DNA of 64,000 nt from Rhodoferax sp. U2-2l (GTDB lineage Bacteria; Pseudomonadota; Gammaproteobacteria; Burkholderiales; Burkholderiaceae_C): assembly GCF_020594515.1 (NCBI RefSeq), contig NZ_JAJCTH010000002.1, positions 124,001-188,000 on the forward strand. The letters run 5' to 3'. The first letter of the stretch is position 1. The number at the start of each line of letters is the position of its first letter. Position numbers and translations under genes: made by a program. The notes beneath the pieces are model-generated. The model was not told where the DNA came from, did no database searches, and saw only the letters and a program-made list of their open reading frames with translations. Shown one piece after another: positions 17,138-28,015 of the stretch.

Positions 17138-19369
17138 GTGATTTACCGTGAGCTTCTTGTGAACAAACATCCCAATCAGGCGATCCGCCTCTGGCTCGTC
17201 CTTGGCCTGCTGGCCTATCTGCTGCTGCCGTGGTACGCCATCCAGGACACCGCCTGGTACAGCGTGTTGCCGCAGATTTTTGCGGGCCCGGAAACCGCCA
17301 ATGGCCTGCTGCAAACCGTGGCGCATGGCCGTGTCTGGCTCGGCCTGGGCCTGGTCGGCTTGGGGTTGTGCGCCGTGAGTCTGTGGTTGCCCGCAGGCAG
17401 GGCACAAAGTGGCTGGCTGCTGGGTGGGGGCTTGCTGGGATTTGTCGGGCTGCTGGCCAGTGGTTTCATGATCGGCGCCCGGGGCTGGTCGTTTGCCGCG
17501 TTGAACACACAGTTTGGTGAACTGGCGGTCAACCAGTACGGCATTGGCATCGGTGCATTTATCGCTTTGCTGGCGCTGGTGATGCTCACCGCGTTTGGGC
17601 TGGCGCGTCGGGGTTACTTCAAGGGCGACCTCTTCATCGCCTCGTCGGTGCTGGGCTGTTCGGTGCTGTTGCTGATGTTCATTGCCTTTCCCGTCACCAA
17701 GGCGCTGTACGGCGCTTTCCTCAACGAAGAAGGCCACTGGGCCTGGTCGGCGATTTTTGAGCGCATCGGCAACGAGCGGGTCTGGGGCTTGGGTTGTCTG
17801 AGTGGTGGCACGCGCTGTGGCGTGGCCTGGAACACCTTGTTTCTGGCGCTGCTGACCGCCACTGGCACCGTGGTGATGGGCACCATGATGGCCTTGCTGG
17901 CCGAGCGCAGCGCCGGGCCACGGGTGCAGACACCGCTGCGGGTGGTGGCGCTGCTGCCGATCATCACGCCACCGTTTGTGGTCGGCTTGGGCCTGATTTT
18001 GCTGTTTGGCCGCGCGGGTGTGGTCAACCAGTTTCTGGAATATGCGTTTGGCATCCCGCCCACCCGCTGGTTCTATGGCTTGTTTGGCATCTGGATTGCC
18101 CAGCTGTTTGCCTTCACGCCGATTGCCTTCATGATCATGCGCGGGGTGGTGCAAGGGGTGGCGCCCAGCATGGAAGAAGCCGCGCAGACCCTGCGTGCCA
18201 GTCGCACCAAAACCTTTTTCACGGTGACCCTGCCGCTGCTCAAGCCGGGCCTGGCCAACGCCTTTTTGGTGGGGTTCATCGAGAGCATTGCCGACTTTGG
18301 CAACCCGATTGTGGTGGGCGGGCAGTTTTCGGTGTTGTCCACCGAGATCTTTTTTGCCATTGTGGGCGCCCAGTATGACCAGGGCAAGGCGGCCTCGCTG
18401 GCCTGGATTCTGACGATGTTTGCCTTGGGGGTGTTTGCGCTGCAACGCGCCTTGCTGGGCAAGCAGAGCTACACCACGGTCAGTGGCAAGGGCGACGCCG
18501 GTATCCCGATGGCCTTGCCCGACGGCGTGCGCCGCTTGCTCAATGCGGTGGTCTACCCGTGGCTGGCGTTCACCGTGGTGGTCTACCTGTTTGCCTTTGC
18601 CGGTGGTTTTGTGCAGACCTGGGGGCGGGACTACACCCTGACCTTCGCCCATTTCAACACCGCCTTTGGCCTGGAGTGGGGCGATTTTGGGCTGGTCTGG
18701 GCCGGGACGGCCTGGAACTCCTTTTTCACCACCGTCAAATTGGCCGGCCTGGCCGCGCCCATCACGGCGGCGGTGGGCCTGCTGATTGCCTACCTGCTGG
18801 CACGGACTGAGTTTCGCGGCCAAGGCGGGTTTGAGTTTGTGGCCCTGCTGGCGTTTGCCATCCCCGGCACGGTGCTTGGGGTGAGTTACATCCTGGCGTT
18901 TAACGTGCCGCCGGTGGAGCTGACCGGCACCGGGTTGATCATTGTGTTGTCGTTCATGTTCCGCAATCTGCCGGTGGGTGTGCGGGCCGGTACCGCCGCC
19001 TTCAAACAGCTCGACAAGTCGCTCGACGAGGCGTCGGTGATGTTGCGGGCCTCTACCTTGCAGACCTTGCGCCATGTGGTGTTGCCGCTGCTCAAACCGG
19101 CGCTGGTGGCCGCGCTGGTCTACAGCTTTGTGCGCTCCATGACCACGGTGAGTGCGGTGATCTTTCTGGTGACCGCTGAGAACGAGCTGGCCACCTCTTA
19201 CATCATTGGCCGGGTGGGCAATGGCGACTACGGTGTGGCGCTGGCTTATTGCACCGTGCTGATCATCCTGATGTCGGCGGCGATTGCCCTGATCCAGTTC
19301 CTGGTGGGTGAACGCAAACTGGGCCGCCGCAAGATCGGCCTGAAGCCTCCCACCATCGCAGCCCACTAA
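17138..19369 (+). CDS. Fused two-domain ABC permease (AfuB/FbpB-like)
   Basis: Inner-membrane channel subunit of the transporter. 743 aa with many hydrophobic segments. An extra N-terminal membrane region (about 1-200) is followed by two BPD_transp_1 domains, each ending in an EAA-type loop: MEEAAQTLRASRTKTFFTVT near 347 and LDEASVMLRASTLQTLRHVV near 630. AfuB/FbpB relatives also fuse two domains. The start is uncertain: GTG 17138 lies 5 nt after a hairpin, while GTG 17159 is preceded by GTGAG at normal spacing and is perhaps more likely. It sits between the two binding proteins and the ATPase. Confidence 0.93.
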   Translation: MIYRELLVNKHPNQAIRLWLVLGLLAYLLLPWYAIQDTAWYSVLPQIFAGPETANGLLQTVAHGRVWLGLGLVGLGLCAVSLWLPAGRAQSGWLLGGGLLGFVGLLASGFMIGARGWSFAALNTQFGELAVNQYGIGIGAFIALLALVMLTAFGLARRGYFKGDLFIASSVLGCSVLLLMFIAFPVTKALYGAFLNEEGHWAWSAIFERIGNERVWGLGCLSGGTRCGVAWNTLFLALLTATGTVVMGTMMALLAERSAGPRVQTPLRVVALLPIITPPFVVGLGLILLFGRAGVVNQFLEYAFGIPPTRWFYGLFGIWIAQLFAFTPIAFMIMRGVVQGVAPSMEEAAQTLRASRTKTFFTVTLPLLKPGLANAFLVGFIESIADFGNPIVVGGQFSVLSTEIFFAIVGAQYDQGKAASLAWILTMFALGVFALQRALLGKQSYTTVSGKGDAGIPMALPDGVRRLLNAVVYPWLAFTVVVYLFAFAGGFVQTWGRDYTLTFAHFNTAFGLEWGDFGLVWAGTAWNSFFTTVKLAGLAAPITAAVGLLIAYLLARTEFRGQGGFEFVALLAFAIPGTVLGVSYILAFNVPPVELTGTGLIIVLSFMFRNLPVGVRAGTAAFKQLDKSLDEASVMLRASTLQTLRHVVLPLLKPALVAALVYSFVRSMTTVSAVIFLVTAENELATSYIIGRVGNGDYGVALAYCTVLIILMSAAIALIQFLVGERKLGRRKIGLKPPTIAAH

Positions 19370-19386
19370 TTTCCTGAGAGACAAGC

Positions 19387-20433
19387 ATGACCTACGGCGT
19401 TGAATTCAAAAATATCACCAAACGGTATGGCATCGACAAACGTGCACCGCTGGTGATCAAGGGTGTCGACTTCGAGATTGAGCAAGGCTCACTCACCACC
19501 ATTCTGGGGCCTTCCGGCTGTGGCAAAACCACGGTGTTGCGCATGATTGCCGGGTTGGAGACCCCCACCAGTGGCCAGATTTTGATGTTGGGCAAGGATG
19601 TCACCACGCTTGGCCCGGCGGACCGCAATGTCAGCATGATGTTCCAGAGTTACGCGCTGTTTCCGCACATGAACGTGCTGGAAAACGTGATGTATGGCCT
19701 CAAGATGTCCGGCATCGAGAAGGGCGAGGCCGCGCGGCGTGCGGTGGAGACCCTGGGCAATGTGGGTCTGGTCGGTTATGACGACCGCCTGCCCAGCGAG
19801 TTGTCGGGTGGTCAGCAGCAGCGTGTGGCGTTGGCGCGTGCCCTGGTGCTGGAGCCCGGCGTCTTGTTGTTTGACGAACCCCTGAGCAACCTGGACGCAC
19901 GTCTGCGCCGTGAAATGCGCGAAGAAATCCGCAGCTTGCAGCAGCGCCTGCACCTCACCGTGGCCTATGTCACCCACGACCAGAGCGAGGCGTTGGCGGT
20001 GAGTGACCAGATCATCGTGATGGACGATGGCCTGATTGCCCAGCGCGGTACGCCGCAGGACATGTACGAGCGCCCGAGCAGCGAGTTTGTGGCCGGTTTC
20101 ATGGGCGAGGCGATGTTGTTTCCCGGGGTGGCTGACGCCGCTGGCACGGTGCAACTGGGGCCGCTGCAGATCCATTCGCGCCAGAGCGTGCCTGCGGGCC
20201 AGGTCAAGGTGGCGGTGCGACCTGAGGCCTGGCACATCCACCACGACGGCAGCGGTGTGCCTGCCACGCTGCGCAAGCTGGCTTATCTGGGCAGCTTTTT
20301 CGAATACACCTTTGACACCGCACTGGGGCCGATTTTTGTGGTCTCACCCGATTTGACCGATGTGCTCACCCTCGGCGCGGAGGTGGGCTTGACGCTGGCG
20401 GATCACGGCGTTTCGGTTGTGGCGGCTTTGTAA
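19387..20433 (+). CDS. ABC transporter ATP-binding protein (AfuC/FbpC-like)
   Basis: 348 aa cytoplasmic ATPase of the transporter. Walker [11 protein letters not shown]-loop [13 protein letters not shown], signature [15 protein letters not shown], Walker [17 protein letters not shown] and the switch His in VTHDQSEAL are all intact. A C-terminal TOBE-type domain (about 265-348) is present. It begins 17 bp after the permease stop. The MalK/FbpC-like class covers sugar, iron and phosphonate transporters, so substrate inference rests on the binding proteins and neighbours. Confidence 0.94.
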   Translation: MTYGVEFKNITKRYGIDKRAPLVIKGVDFEIEQGSLTTILGPSGCGKTTVLRMIAGLETPTSGQILMLGKDVTTLGPADRNVSMMFQSYALFPHMNVLENVMYGLKMSGIEKGEAARRAVETLGNVGLVGYDDRLPSELSGGQQQRVALARALVLEPGVLLFDEPLSNLDARLRREMREEIRSLQQRLHLTVAYVTHDQSEALAVSDQIIVMDDGLIAQRGTPQDMYERPSSEFVAGFMGEAMLFPGVADAAGTVQLGPLQIHSRQSVPAGQVKVAVRPEAWHIHHDGSGVPATLRKLAYLGSFFEYTFDTALGPIFVVSPDLTDVLTLGAEVGLTLADHGVSVVAAL

Positions 20434-20476
20434 TCGGTGCGTGCGTTTTGTCACTGAGCCGCCGGATAATGGCGGC

Positions 20477-21424
20477 ATGAACCAACTCAACGCCCTCAAA
20501 CAATTCACCACCGTGGTCGCTGACACCGGTGACTTCAAACAAATTGAAGCCTTTCAGCCCACCGACGCGACCACCAATCCGTCCTTGATCCTCAAGGCGG
20601 TACAAAAGCCGGAATACCGGTCTTTGCTGAACGAGACCGTGGCGAAGTTCCCCGGCCGTGCCCTCGACGAAATCACCGACCGCCTGCTGGTGCGTTTTGG
20701 CTGCGAGATTTTGTCCATCGTGCCCGGGCGCGTGTCCACCGAAGTGGATGCCCGCTTGAGTTTTGATACCAGCGCCACCATCAGCCGCGCCGAACGCATC
20801 ATCGAGCTGTACCAGGCCGAAGGCATCCATATTGACCGGGTGCTGGTCAAGGTGGCCTCCACCTGGGAAGGCATCCAGGCCGCGGCCGAGCTGGAGCGCC
20901 GCGGTATTCACACCAATCTGACGCTGCTGTTCTCGTTCTGCCAGGCGGTGGCCTGTGGTCAGGCCAAGGTGCAACTGATCTCGCCGTTTGTCGGCCGCAT
21001 TTACGACTGGTACAAAAAGTCAGCGGGCGCGGCCTGGGTCGAGGCCGACAACACCGGTGCCAACGACCCCGGTGTGAAATCGGTCACGCAGATTTACAAC
21101 TACTACAAAAAATTTGGCATCGCCACCGAGGTGATGGGCGCCAGCTTCCGTAACGTCGGCCAGATCACGGCGCTGGCCGGGTGTGATTTGCTGACCATCA
21201 GCCCCGACCTGCTGGCCATACTGGCCAACACCGATGCGCCCCTGACGCGTGCACTGGACGCCGAGGCCGCCAAGACGCTGGACCTGACGCCGGTGAGTTT
21301 TGACGAAGCCAGCTTCCGCTTCGCCTTGAACCAGGACGCCATGGCCACCGAGAAACTGGCCGAGGGTATCCGGGCGTTTTGTGTTGACGCAGGCAAGCTG
21401 GACCAACTCTTGCTTGGTCACTAG
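20477..21424 (+). CDS. tal: Transaldolase
   Basis: Moves a dihydroxyacetone unit between sedoheptulose-7-phosphate and glyceraldehyde-3-phosphate in the pentose phosphate pathway; cytosolic. 315 aa, standard class I length. The Schiff-base lysine lies in [16 protein letters not shown], and the N-terminal TTNPSL motif is present. An upstream in-frame start exists at 20417, but ATG 20477 gives the family N-terminus [11 protein letters not shown]. It follows the transporter ATPase and is separated from pgi by 2 nt. Confidence 0.97.
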   Translation: MNQLNALKQFTTVVADTGDFKQIEAFQPTDATTNPSLILKAVQKPEYRSLLNETVAKFPGRALDEITDRLLVRFGCEILSIVPGRVSTEVDARLSFDTSATISRAERIIELYQAEGIHIDRVLVKVASTWEGIQAAAELERRGIHTNLTLLFSFCQAVACGQAKVQLISPFVGRIYDWYKKSAGAAWVEADNTGANDPGVKSVTQIYNYYKKFGIATEVMGASFRNVGQITALAGCDLLTISPDLLAILANTDAPLTRALDAEAAKTLDLTPVSFDEASFRFALNQDAMATEKLAEGIRAFCVDAGKLDQLLLGH

Positions 21425-21426
21425 CC

Positions 21427-22983
21427 ATGAACACCACCCGATGTGACCGCACCCCCGCCTGGGCTGCCCTGCAGGCCCAGTTTGAAACCACTGGCCGCAC
21501 CTTGGATGTGCGCGACGCCTTTGCTGCTGACCCGCAGCGGTTTGGTGTGTTCAGCCAAAGTGCGCCGCATATCTTTGCCGACCTGTCCAAAAACCTGATC
21601 GACGAGGCCACCCAGGCCTTGTTGCTCGACTTGGCGCGGCAAAGTGGTCTGGAGTCACATCGTAACGCGATGTTCGCCGGTGACAAGATCAACACCACCG
21701 AACAACGCGCGGTGATGCACTGGTTGCTGCGCACCCCAGCCCAGGCGCAGCGCGACGGCCTGCAAGGCCTCTCTGTCGAGTTGGCCCAGGTGCATGCCAC
21801 GTTGGCGCCAATGCTGGACTATGCCGAGCAGGTGCGTCTTGACGCGGCCATCACCGATGTGGTGAACATCGGCATTGGCGGCTCGGACCTGGGCCCGCAA
21901 ATGGCGGTGCTGGCGCTCGACGAGTATGTGATACCGGGCAAACGCTTCCACTTTGTCTCGAATGTGGACGGCCATGAACTGGCGGCGGTGCTGAAGAAGG
22001 TCAAGGTGGAAAGCACCTTGTTCCTGATTGCCAGCAAGACGTTCACCACCATCGAAACGATGACCAACGCCCATAGCGCCAAGGCGTGGTTTGCGGCGCA
22101 GGGCGGCACCGACGTGGCGCGGCATTTTGCGGCGCTCACCACCAATGTGGCGGCGGCCAACGCGTTTGGCATCAGCACCACCTTTGGCTTTTGGGACTGG
22201 GTCGGCGGGCGTTATTCGGTCTGGTCGGCCATCGGTTTGCCGCTGGCGATCGCCATTGGTGCGCAAGGCTTCAAGGAGTTTCTGTCCGGTGCGCACGACA
22301 TGGACGAACATTTCCGCACCGCGCCGCTGGACCAGAATCTGCCGGTGCGCCTGGGTTTGCTGGATGTGTGGTACCGCAATTTCCACGGTTTCACCAGCCG
22401 CAGTGTGGCGCCGTACCACTGTGCGCTCAAACGCTACCCGGCTTATCTGCAGCAGCTGGAGATGGAAAGCAACGGCAAACGGGTGGACGCCAGCGGCGAA
22501 GCGGTGCCATTTTCGACTTCCCCTGTGGTCTGGGGCGAACCGGGCACCAACGGTCAGCACGCCTACTTTCAGATGTTGCACCAAGGCACCGATGTGGTGC
22601 CGGTGGAGTTTGTCGCCGTCAAAACCGCCAAACACAGCTTGCCCGGTCACCAGACGCTGCTGCTGGCCAATGTGCTGGCGCAGGCGCAAGCGCTGATGCT
22701 GGGCAAGGCTGACGCCGGTGGACACAAACACTTCCCCGGCAACCGGCCCAGCACCTTTTTGCTGCTGGACGAACTCAGCCCCGCCAGCCTGGGCGCACTG
22801 ATTGCCTTGCAGGAACACCGCGTGTTTGTCTCGGGCAGCCTGTGGGGCATCAACAGCTTTGACCAGTGGGGCGTGGAGTTGGGCAAGGTGCTGGCCAAGG
22901 ATGTGGAAGCCCGCTTGCTCAGTGGCCACACCGAGGGGCTGGATGGCTCAACCGCCGGGTTGCTGGCGCGTTTACAGGCCTAA
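21427..22983 (+). CDS. pgi: Glucose-6-phosphate isomerase
   Basis: Interconverts glucose-6-phosphate and fructose-6-phosphate. 518 aa, slightly shorter than the 545-550 of enterobacterial Pgi. Signatures present: NIGIGGSDLGPQM, the SIS-domain SKTFTTIETM, GRYSVWSAIGLPLAI and GINSFDQWGVELGK. The start is 2 nt after the tal stop, so the two are probably translationally coupled. Next to zwf, tal and the putative sugar-phosphate importer it would channel imported hexose phosphates. Confidence 0.97.
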   Translation: MNTTRCDRTPAWAALQAQFETTGRTLDVRDAFAADPQRFGVFSQSAPHIFADLSKNLIDEATQALLLDLARQSGLESHRNAMFAGDKINTTEQRAVMHWLLRTPAQAQRDGLQGLSVELAQVHATLAPMLDYAEQVRLDAAITDVVNIGIGGSDLGPQMAVLALDEYVIPGKRFHFVSNVDGHELAAVLKKVKVESTLFLIASKTFTTIETMTNAHSAKAWFAAQGGTDVARHFAALTTNVAAANAFGISTTFGFWDWVGGRYSVWSAIGLPLAIAIGAQGFKEFLSGAHDMDEHFRTAPLDQNLPVRLGLLDVWYRNFHGFTSRSVAPYHCALKRYPAYLQQLEMESNGKRVDASGEAVPFSTSPVVWGEPGTNGQHAYFQMLHQGTDVVPVEFVAVKTAKHSLPGHQTLLLANVLAQAQALMLGKADAGGHKHFPGNRPSTFLLLDELSPASLGALIALQEHRVFVSGSLWGINSFDQWGVELGKVLAKDVEARLLSGHTEGLDGSTAGLLARLQA

Positions 22984-23025
22984 ACGGCCACTGCGTCACG
23001 CAGCGCGTAGGGGGTATTGCCAGAC

Positions 23026-23655
23026 ATGAATGTCGTCTTTGATCTTGGTGCGGTGCTGGTGACCTGGCAACCGGCGCAGTTGATGCTGCAAACGTTTCCC
23101 CAACAAGTGCGCTCGCCCGATGAGGCCAAACACTTGGCGCACCAGGTGTTTTCGCACCCGGATTGGCATGCGTTTGACCGGGGCACGCTGGACGTGGAGG
23201 CGGTCATTGCACAAACGGCCGAACGGCTGGACTTGCCGCTGCCAGCCATGTCAACGCTGGTCAAAGGCATTGGTGAGCGCCTCACGCCGATGGACGACAC
23301 CGTGGCGCTGCTGGGCCGCCTGCACACCGCCCGCCAGACGGGGCAGGGTGTGGCCGGGCTGTATTACCTCTCCAACATGCCGGTGCCTTATGCCCGGCTG
23401 CTGGAGCAGCGTTATGAATTTTTTCAGTGGTTTGACGGTGGCGTCTTCTCGGGTGATGTGCAACACATCAAGCCCGAAGCCGCCATTTACCAGCTGCTGC
23501 AAAGCCGCTACACCCTGGCGCCTGCGCGCACCGTGTTTGTGGATGACCTGAAACACAACATCACCGCCGCCCAAGAACTGGGCTGGCAGGGCATTCATTT
23601 CGAGTCTGCGCAGCAGTTGCAGGCCGATCTGGCCTTGCTGGGCTTGCTGGTTTAA
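23026..23655 (+). CDS. HAD-superfamily hydrolase (YihX-like sugar phosphatase)
   Basis: Likely phosphatase of 209 aa. The HAD nucleophile motif is VVFDLGAVLV with DLG in place of DxD, as in YihX-type glucose-1-phosphate phosphatases. Motif II is LSNMP and motif III includes KPEAAIYQLL, followed by FVDDLKHNITAA (motif IV). An in-frame TTG at 23017 precedes the chosen ATG at 23026. It comes 42 bp after pgi and converges with glpK. YihX-like activity on hexose phosphates would fit the operon; substrate is not proven. Confidence 0.85.
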   Translation: MNVVFDLGAVLVTWQPAQLMLQTFPQQVRSPDEAKHLAHQVFSHPDWHAFDRGTLDVEAVIAQTAERLDLPLPAMSTLVKGIGERLTPMDDTVALLGRLHTARQTGQGVAGLYYLSNMPVPYARLLEQRYEFFQWFDGGVFSGDVQHIKPEAAIYQLLQSRYTLAPARTVFVDDLKHNITAAQELGWQGIHFESAQQLQADLALLGLLV

Positions 23656-23670
23656 ATTTCACCATCGGGC

Positions 23671-25170
23671 TCAGGCCGCCGTGGTCTGGCGCACGGCATG
23701 TTCCCAGCGCGCCTTGAGTTCGTCCGCGCGCTCGGGTGACATGGTGGGGTAGAAGGTGCGCTCAGCCGCCCACAGGTCTTCCAGTTCTTGCAGCGAGGCG
23801 TACACCCCGGTGCCCAGACCGGCCAAATAGGCCGCGCCCAGCGCCGTCGTCTCGACCACCTTCGGCCGCACCACCGGCACCCCCAGCAGGTCGGCCTGGA
23901 ACTGCATCAGCAGGTCATTAACACAGGCACCACCGTCAACACGCAATTCAGTGATAGGCGGTGTGTGCCCGGCAGTTGTCATGGCATCCTTGCCCATGGC
24001 GGTGAGCAAGGCGGCGCTCTGAAAGGCGATGCTCTCCAGCGCTGCCCGGGCAATGTGGCCGATGTGGGTGCCGCGCGTCAGCCCCAAAATGGCGCCGCGC
24101 GCGTCGGCTTGCCAATAAGGCGCACCCAGGCCGGTGAAAGCGGGCACAAACACCACACCCCCCGAGTCCGGCACGCTTTGGGCCAGCGACTGGACGGCCG
24201 AACTGGCGTCGATGGCGTGCAGGCCGTCGCGCAACCACTGCACCACCGCCCCGCCAATGAACACGCTGCCTTCCAGCGCATATTGCGGCTGCAGCCCGAT
24301 CTGTGCGGCACGGGTGGTGATCAGCCCGTTGCGCGAGGTCATGACTTCATCGCCGGTGTGCATGAGCAAAAAACAGCCGGTGCCATAGGTGTTTTTGGCC
24401 AGCCCGGGGCGAAAGCAGGCCTGGCCAAACAGGGCACTTTGCTGATCGCCCGCCACCCCGGCAATCGGCAGCGGCAACCCGAAGTGCAACGGGTCGGTCT
24501 CACCATAGCGATGAGAAGACGGGTGGACTTCTGGCAGCAAGGTCGCGGGCACCTCAAACCGCGCCAGCTGTGTGTCGTCCCAGCTGCTGCTTTGGATGTT
24601 GTAGAGCATGGTGCGTGAGGCGTTGCTCACATCGGTGGCGTGCACGCGCCCACCGGTCAGCTGCCAGATCAGCCAACTGTCCACCGTGCCAAAGGCCAGT
24701 TCGCCGCGCTCGGCGGCAGCCCGCGCGCCGGGCACGTGGTCGAGTAACCAGCGCACTTTGCTGCCGGAGAAATACGGGTCCACCACCAGGCCAGTGCGCT
24801 GCTGAATGTCCGCGCTCAATCCGGTGGCGCGCAACTCCTGGCAGAACGGCTCGGTGCGCCGGTCTTGCCAGACCACCGCGTTGTGCACAGGCTCACCGGT
24901 ACGCCGGTTCCACAGCAGCGTGGTTTCGCGCTGGTTGGTGATGCCGATGCCCTTGATCTGGCTCGCCTGGATGCCGGCACGCTGGATGACCTCGCGCGCG
25001 GTGGCCAGCTGGCTGGCCCAGATGTCCATCGGGTCGTGTTCCACCCAGCCGGGCTGCGGGAAGATCTGGGTGAGTTCGCGCTGCGCCGTGGCGATCATCT
25101 GGCCCTGGCGATCAAACAGAATGCTGCGGGAGCTGGAGGTGCCCTGGTCCAGGGCCAAGAGATAAGTCAC
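23671..25170 (-). CDS. glpK: Glycerol kinase
   Basis: Phosphorylates glycerol to sn-glycerol-3-phosphate with ATP; cytosolic FGGY kinase. 499 aa, full length. The N-terminal phosphate loop [48 protein letters not shown] and the FGGY-like [19 protein letters not shown] are present. No glpF or glpD is adjacent. It converges with the HAD gene, 15 bp apart. Upstream (25171-25300) no operator could be identified. Confidence 0.98.
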   Translation of the reverse strand: MTYLLALDQGTSSSRSILFDRQGQMIATAQRELTQIFPQPGWVEHDPMDIWASQLATAREVIQRAGIQASQIKGIGITNQRETTLLWNRRTGEPVHNAVVWQDRRTEPFCQELRATGLSADIQQRTGLVVDPYFSGSKVRWLLDHVPGARAAAERGELAFGTVDSWLIWQLTGGRVHATDVSNASRTMLYNIQSSSWDDTQLARFEVPATLLPEVHPSSHRYGETDPLHFGLPLPIAGVAGDQQSALFGQACFRPGLAKNTYGTGCFLLMHTGDEVMTSRNGLITTRAAQIGLQPQYALEGSVFIGGAVVQWLRDGLHAIDASSAVQSLAQSVPDSGGVVFVPAFTGLGAPYWQADARGAILGLTRGTHIGHIARAALESIAFQSAALLTAMGKDAMTTAGHTPPITELRVDGGACVNDLLMQFQADLLGVPVVRPKVVETTALGAAYLAGLGTGVYASLQELEDLWAAERTFYPTMSPERADELKARWEHAVRQTTAA

Positions 25171-25301
25171 GGGAGCCTCACTGTCAAAAATTCAGGAACA
25201 CACCACACGCCGCCCCCCAGCGGGTCGGTGTACGGGTGGCCTGGGCTTGGGCATCAAGTGCACGAAACGAAGCGTAACAAGAATGTTCGTTTTCAACGCT
25301 A

Positions 25302-25462
25302 GTACGGCGCCACAGAAATGGAGGAACACAATGAAAACAACAGATTTTTCTGACTGGCTAGGCGTGAGGAGGCGACATAGCCGTAGCTATGGCAACGACG
25401 AACAACAACGCCAGACGGGAAAAGATGCGTTTTCATGTTCCTGCATTTCTGTGGCGCCGTAC
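25302..25462. repeat. 161-bp imperfect palindrome with about 35-bp terminal arms (MITE-like)
   Basis: The left arm 25302-25338 and right arm 25429-25462 are near-perfect reverse complements beginning GTACGGCGCCACAGAAATG. The interior is also loosely self-complementary, centred on CATAGC/GCTATG near 25376-25391. The whole element can fold into one long hairpin. It lies in a 500-bp gene-free stretch between glpK and groEL. No transposase is encoded. It could be a miniature inverted-repeat element or an extragenic palindromic repeat. Confidence 0.75.
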
Positions 25463-25602
25463 CAGGGTTGTCACCATGGTGCACAACGCGCCGCGCATCC
25501 TGTGGCCGCTGCGTAGTGCCATGTCGCTTGACCCCGAAAAGTTCAGCCAATGACGGGCGCTGACAGTGCGGCGACTGGCTGCAGATGGCCCATTCTGAAA
25601 GC

Positions 25603-25638
25603 AAAAAAGCCCTGCAGGTGGTAGGCCTGCAGGGCTTT
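25603..25638 (-). terminator. Rho-independent terminator of groESL
   Basis: On the minus strand, AGCCCTGCAGG, a 7-nt loop and CCTGCAGGGCT are followed by TTTTTT, about 40 bp after the groEL stop. Confidence 0.93.
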
Positions 25639-25676
25639 GTGCTGGATGCGCCCGCTAGGGACGCACGCCGGATGGG

Positions 25677-27347
<1,671 letters not shown>

Positions 27348-27411
27348 TCAAAAAATAAGGTAAAGACACTTGGGTCGAGAAAAGAATTGCGTCGCGAGCG
27401 GGTCAGAGGCT

Positions 27412-27484
27412 AGGCGCACAGCGCGCAGGAACCGGAACGTACTTCCTGTACGTGAGGATTCCGAGCACTGCGCAACGACGCCTA
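27412..27484. repeat. Long imperfect hairpin in the groES-groEL gap
   Basis: Arms AGGCGCACAGCGCGCAGGAACC and its imperfect inverse ending CTGCGCAACGACGCCT fold around CGTAC-TTCCT-GTACG. From memory, closely similar blocks (GGAATCCTCACGTAC...) recur in Comamonadaceae intergenic regions. Its place within a bicistronic mRNA suggests an RNA-processing or transcript-ratio role. Confidence 0.65.
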
Positions 27485-27502
27485 TGAGCCGCGCAGTAGC
27501 AA

Positions 27503-27793
27503 TTACTTCTCGACAACGGCGAAGAGGTCGTCTTCTTTCATGACCAGCAATTCGTCGCCGTCCACCTTGACGGTCTGGCCGCTGTACTTGCCGAACAAAA
27601 CGCGGTCGCCGACCTGCACGGTCAGGGCCTTGGTTTCGCCCTTGTCGTTGGTCTTGCCGGGGCCCACAGCCAACACTTCACCTTGATCCGGCTTTTCAGC
27701 AGCACTGTCAGGGATCACGATGCCGGAAGCGGTGCGGGTTTCGTTCTCAACACGCTTGACGATCACGCGGTCTGCCAAAGGGCGCAGTTTCAT
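27503..27793 (-). CDS. groES: Co-chaperonin GroES (10 kDa)
   Basis: Heptameric lid of the GroEL chamber. 96 aa, the standard length. [16 protein letters not shown], the mobile-loop region [20 protein letters not shown], and [19 protein letters not shown] are typical. ATG 27793 follows TAGGAGATATTT. First gene of the groESL operon, about 100 bp after a perfect CIRCE element. Confidence 0.99.
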   Translation of the reverse strand: MKLRPLADRVIVKRVENETRTASGIVIPDSAAEKPDQGEVLAVGPGKTNDKGETKALTVQVGDRVLFGKYSGQTVKVDGDELLVMKEDDLFAVVEK

Positions 27794-27889
27794 AAATATC
27801 TCCTAAGTTGCGAAACAGGGGTTAAAACCAAAACGCCAACTGGTGAAGTTGGCCGTTGTTGTCTTGAAGCGATGGAGTGACAGTGTTTG

Positions 27890-27916
27890 TTAGCACTCAT
27901 CTCTATCGAGTGCTAA
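27890..27916 (-). promoter_or_regulatory. CIRCE operator (HrcA-binding)
   Basis: TTAGCACTC-N9-GAGTGCTAA with perfect 9-bp arms, the classic HrcA repressor site for groESL heat-shock control. Confidence 0.98.
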
Positions 27917-27944
27917 TGATAAGGGTGTTTGGCGGCATTTCAAG
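27916..27944 (-). promoter_or_regulatory. groES promoter, sigma-70 and sigma-32-like
   Basis: On the minus strand CTTGAAA is followed 12 nt later by CCCTTATCAT. This reads as -35 TTGAAA and -10 TATCAT with 16-nt spacing, or as a heat-shock sigma-32 promoter. It abuts the CIRCE element, so HrcA would block it. Confidence 0.6.
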
Positions 27945-28015
27945 AGCCAGATCGGACAATTCCCTTATCTTCTGTGGCGGGGCATGCAGATCATTGCACG
28001 CCCTGGCGGGCCGGA

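Noticed and set aside
16979..19384. 801-codon open frame antisense to the permease
   Set aside because: It is the mirror of GC-rich third-position codon use; the product is rich in His, Gln, Arg and Gly with no family resemblance, while the plus strand encodes a clear permease.
15002..20433. Ferric-iron ABC transporter (Fbp/Afu iron type)
   Set aside because: The paired iron-binding tyrosines are missing and the neighbours are all sugar-phosphate enzymes.
25299..25604. 101-codon minus-strand frame across the palindromic element
   Set aside because: Most of it is the two arms of the inverted repeat; no plausible protein.
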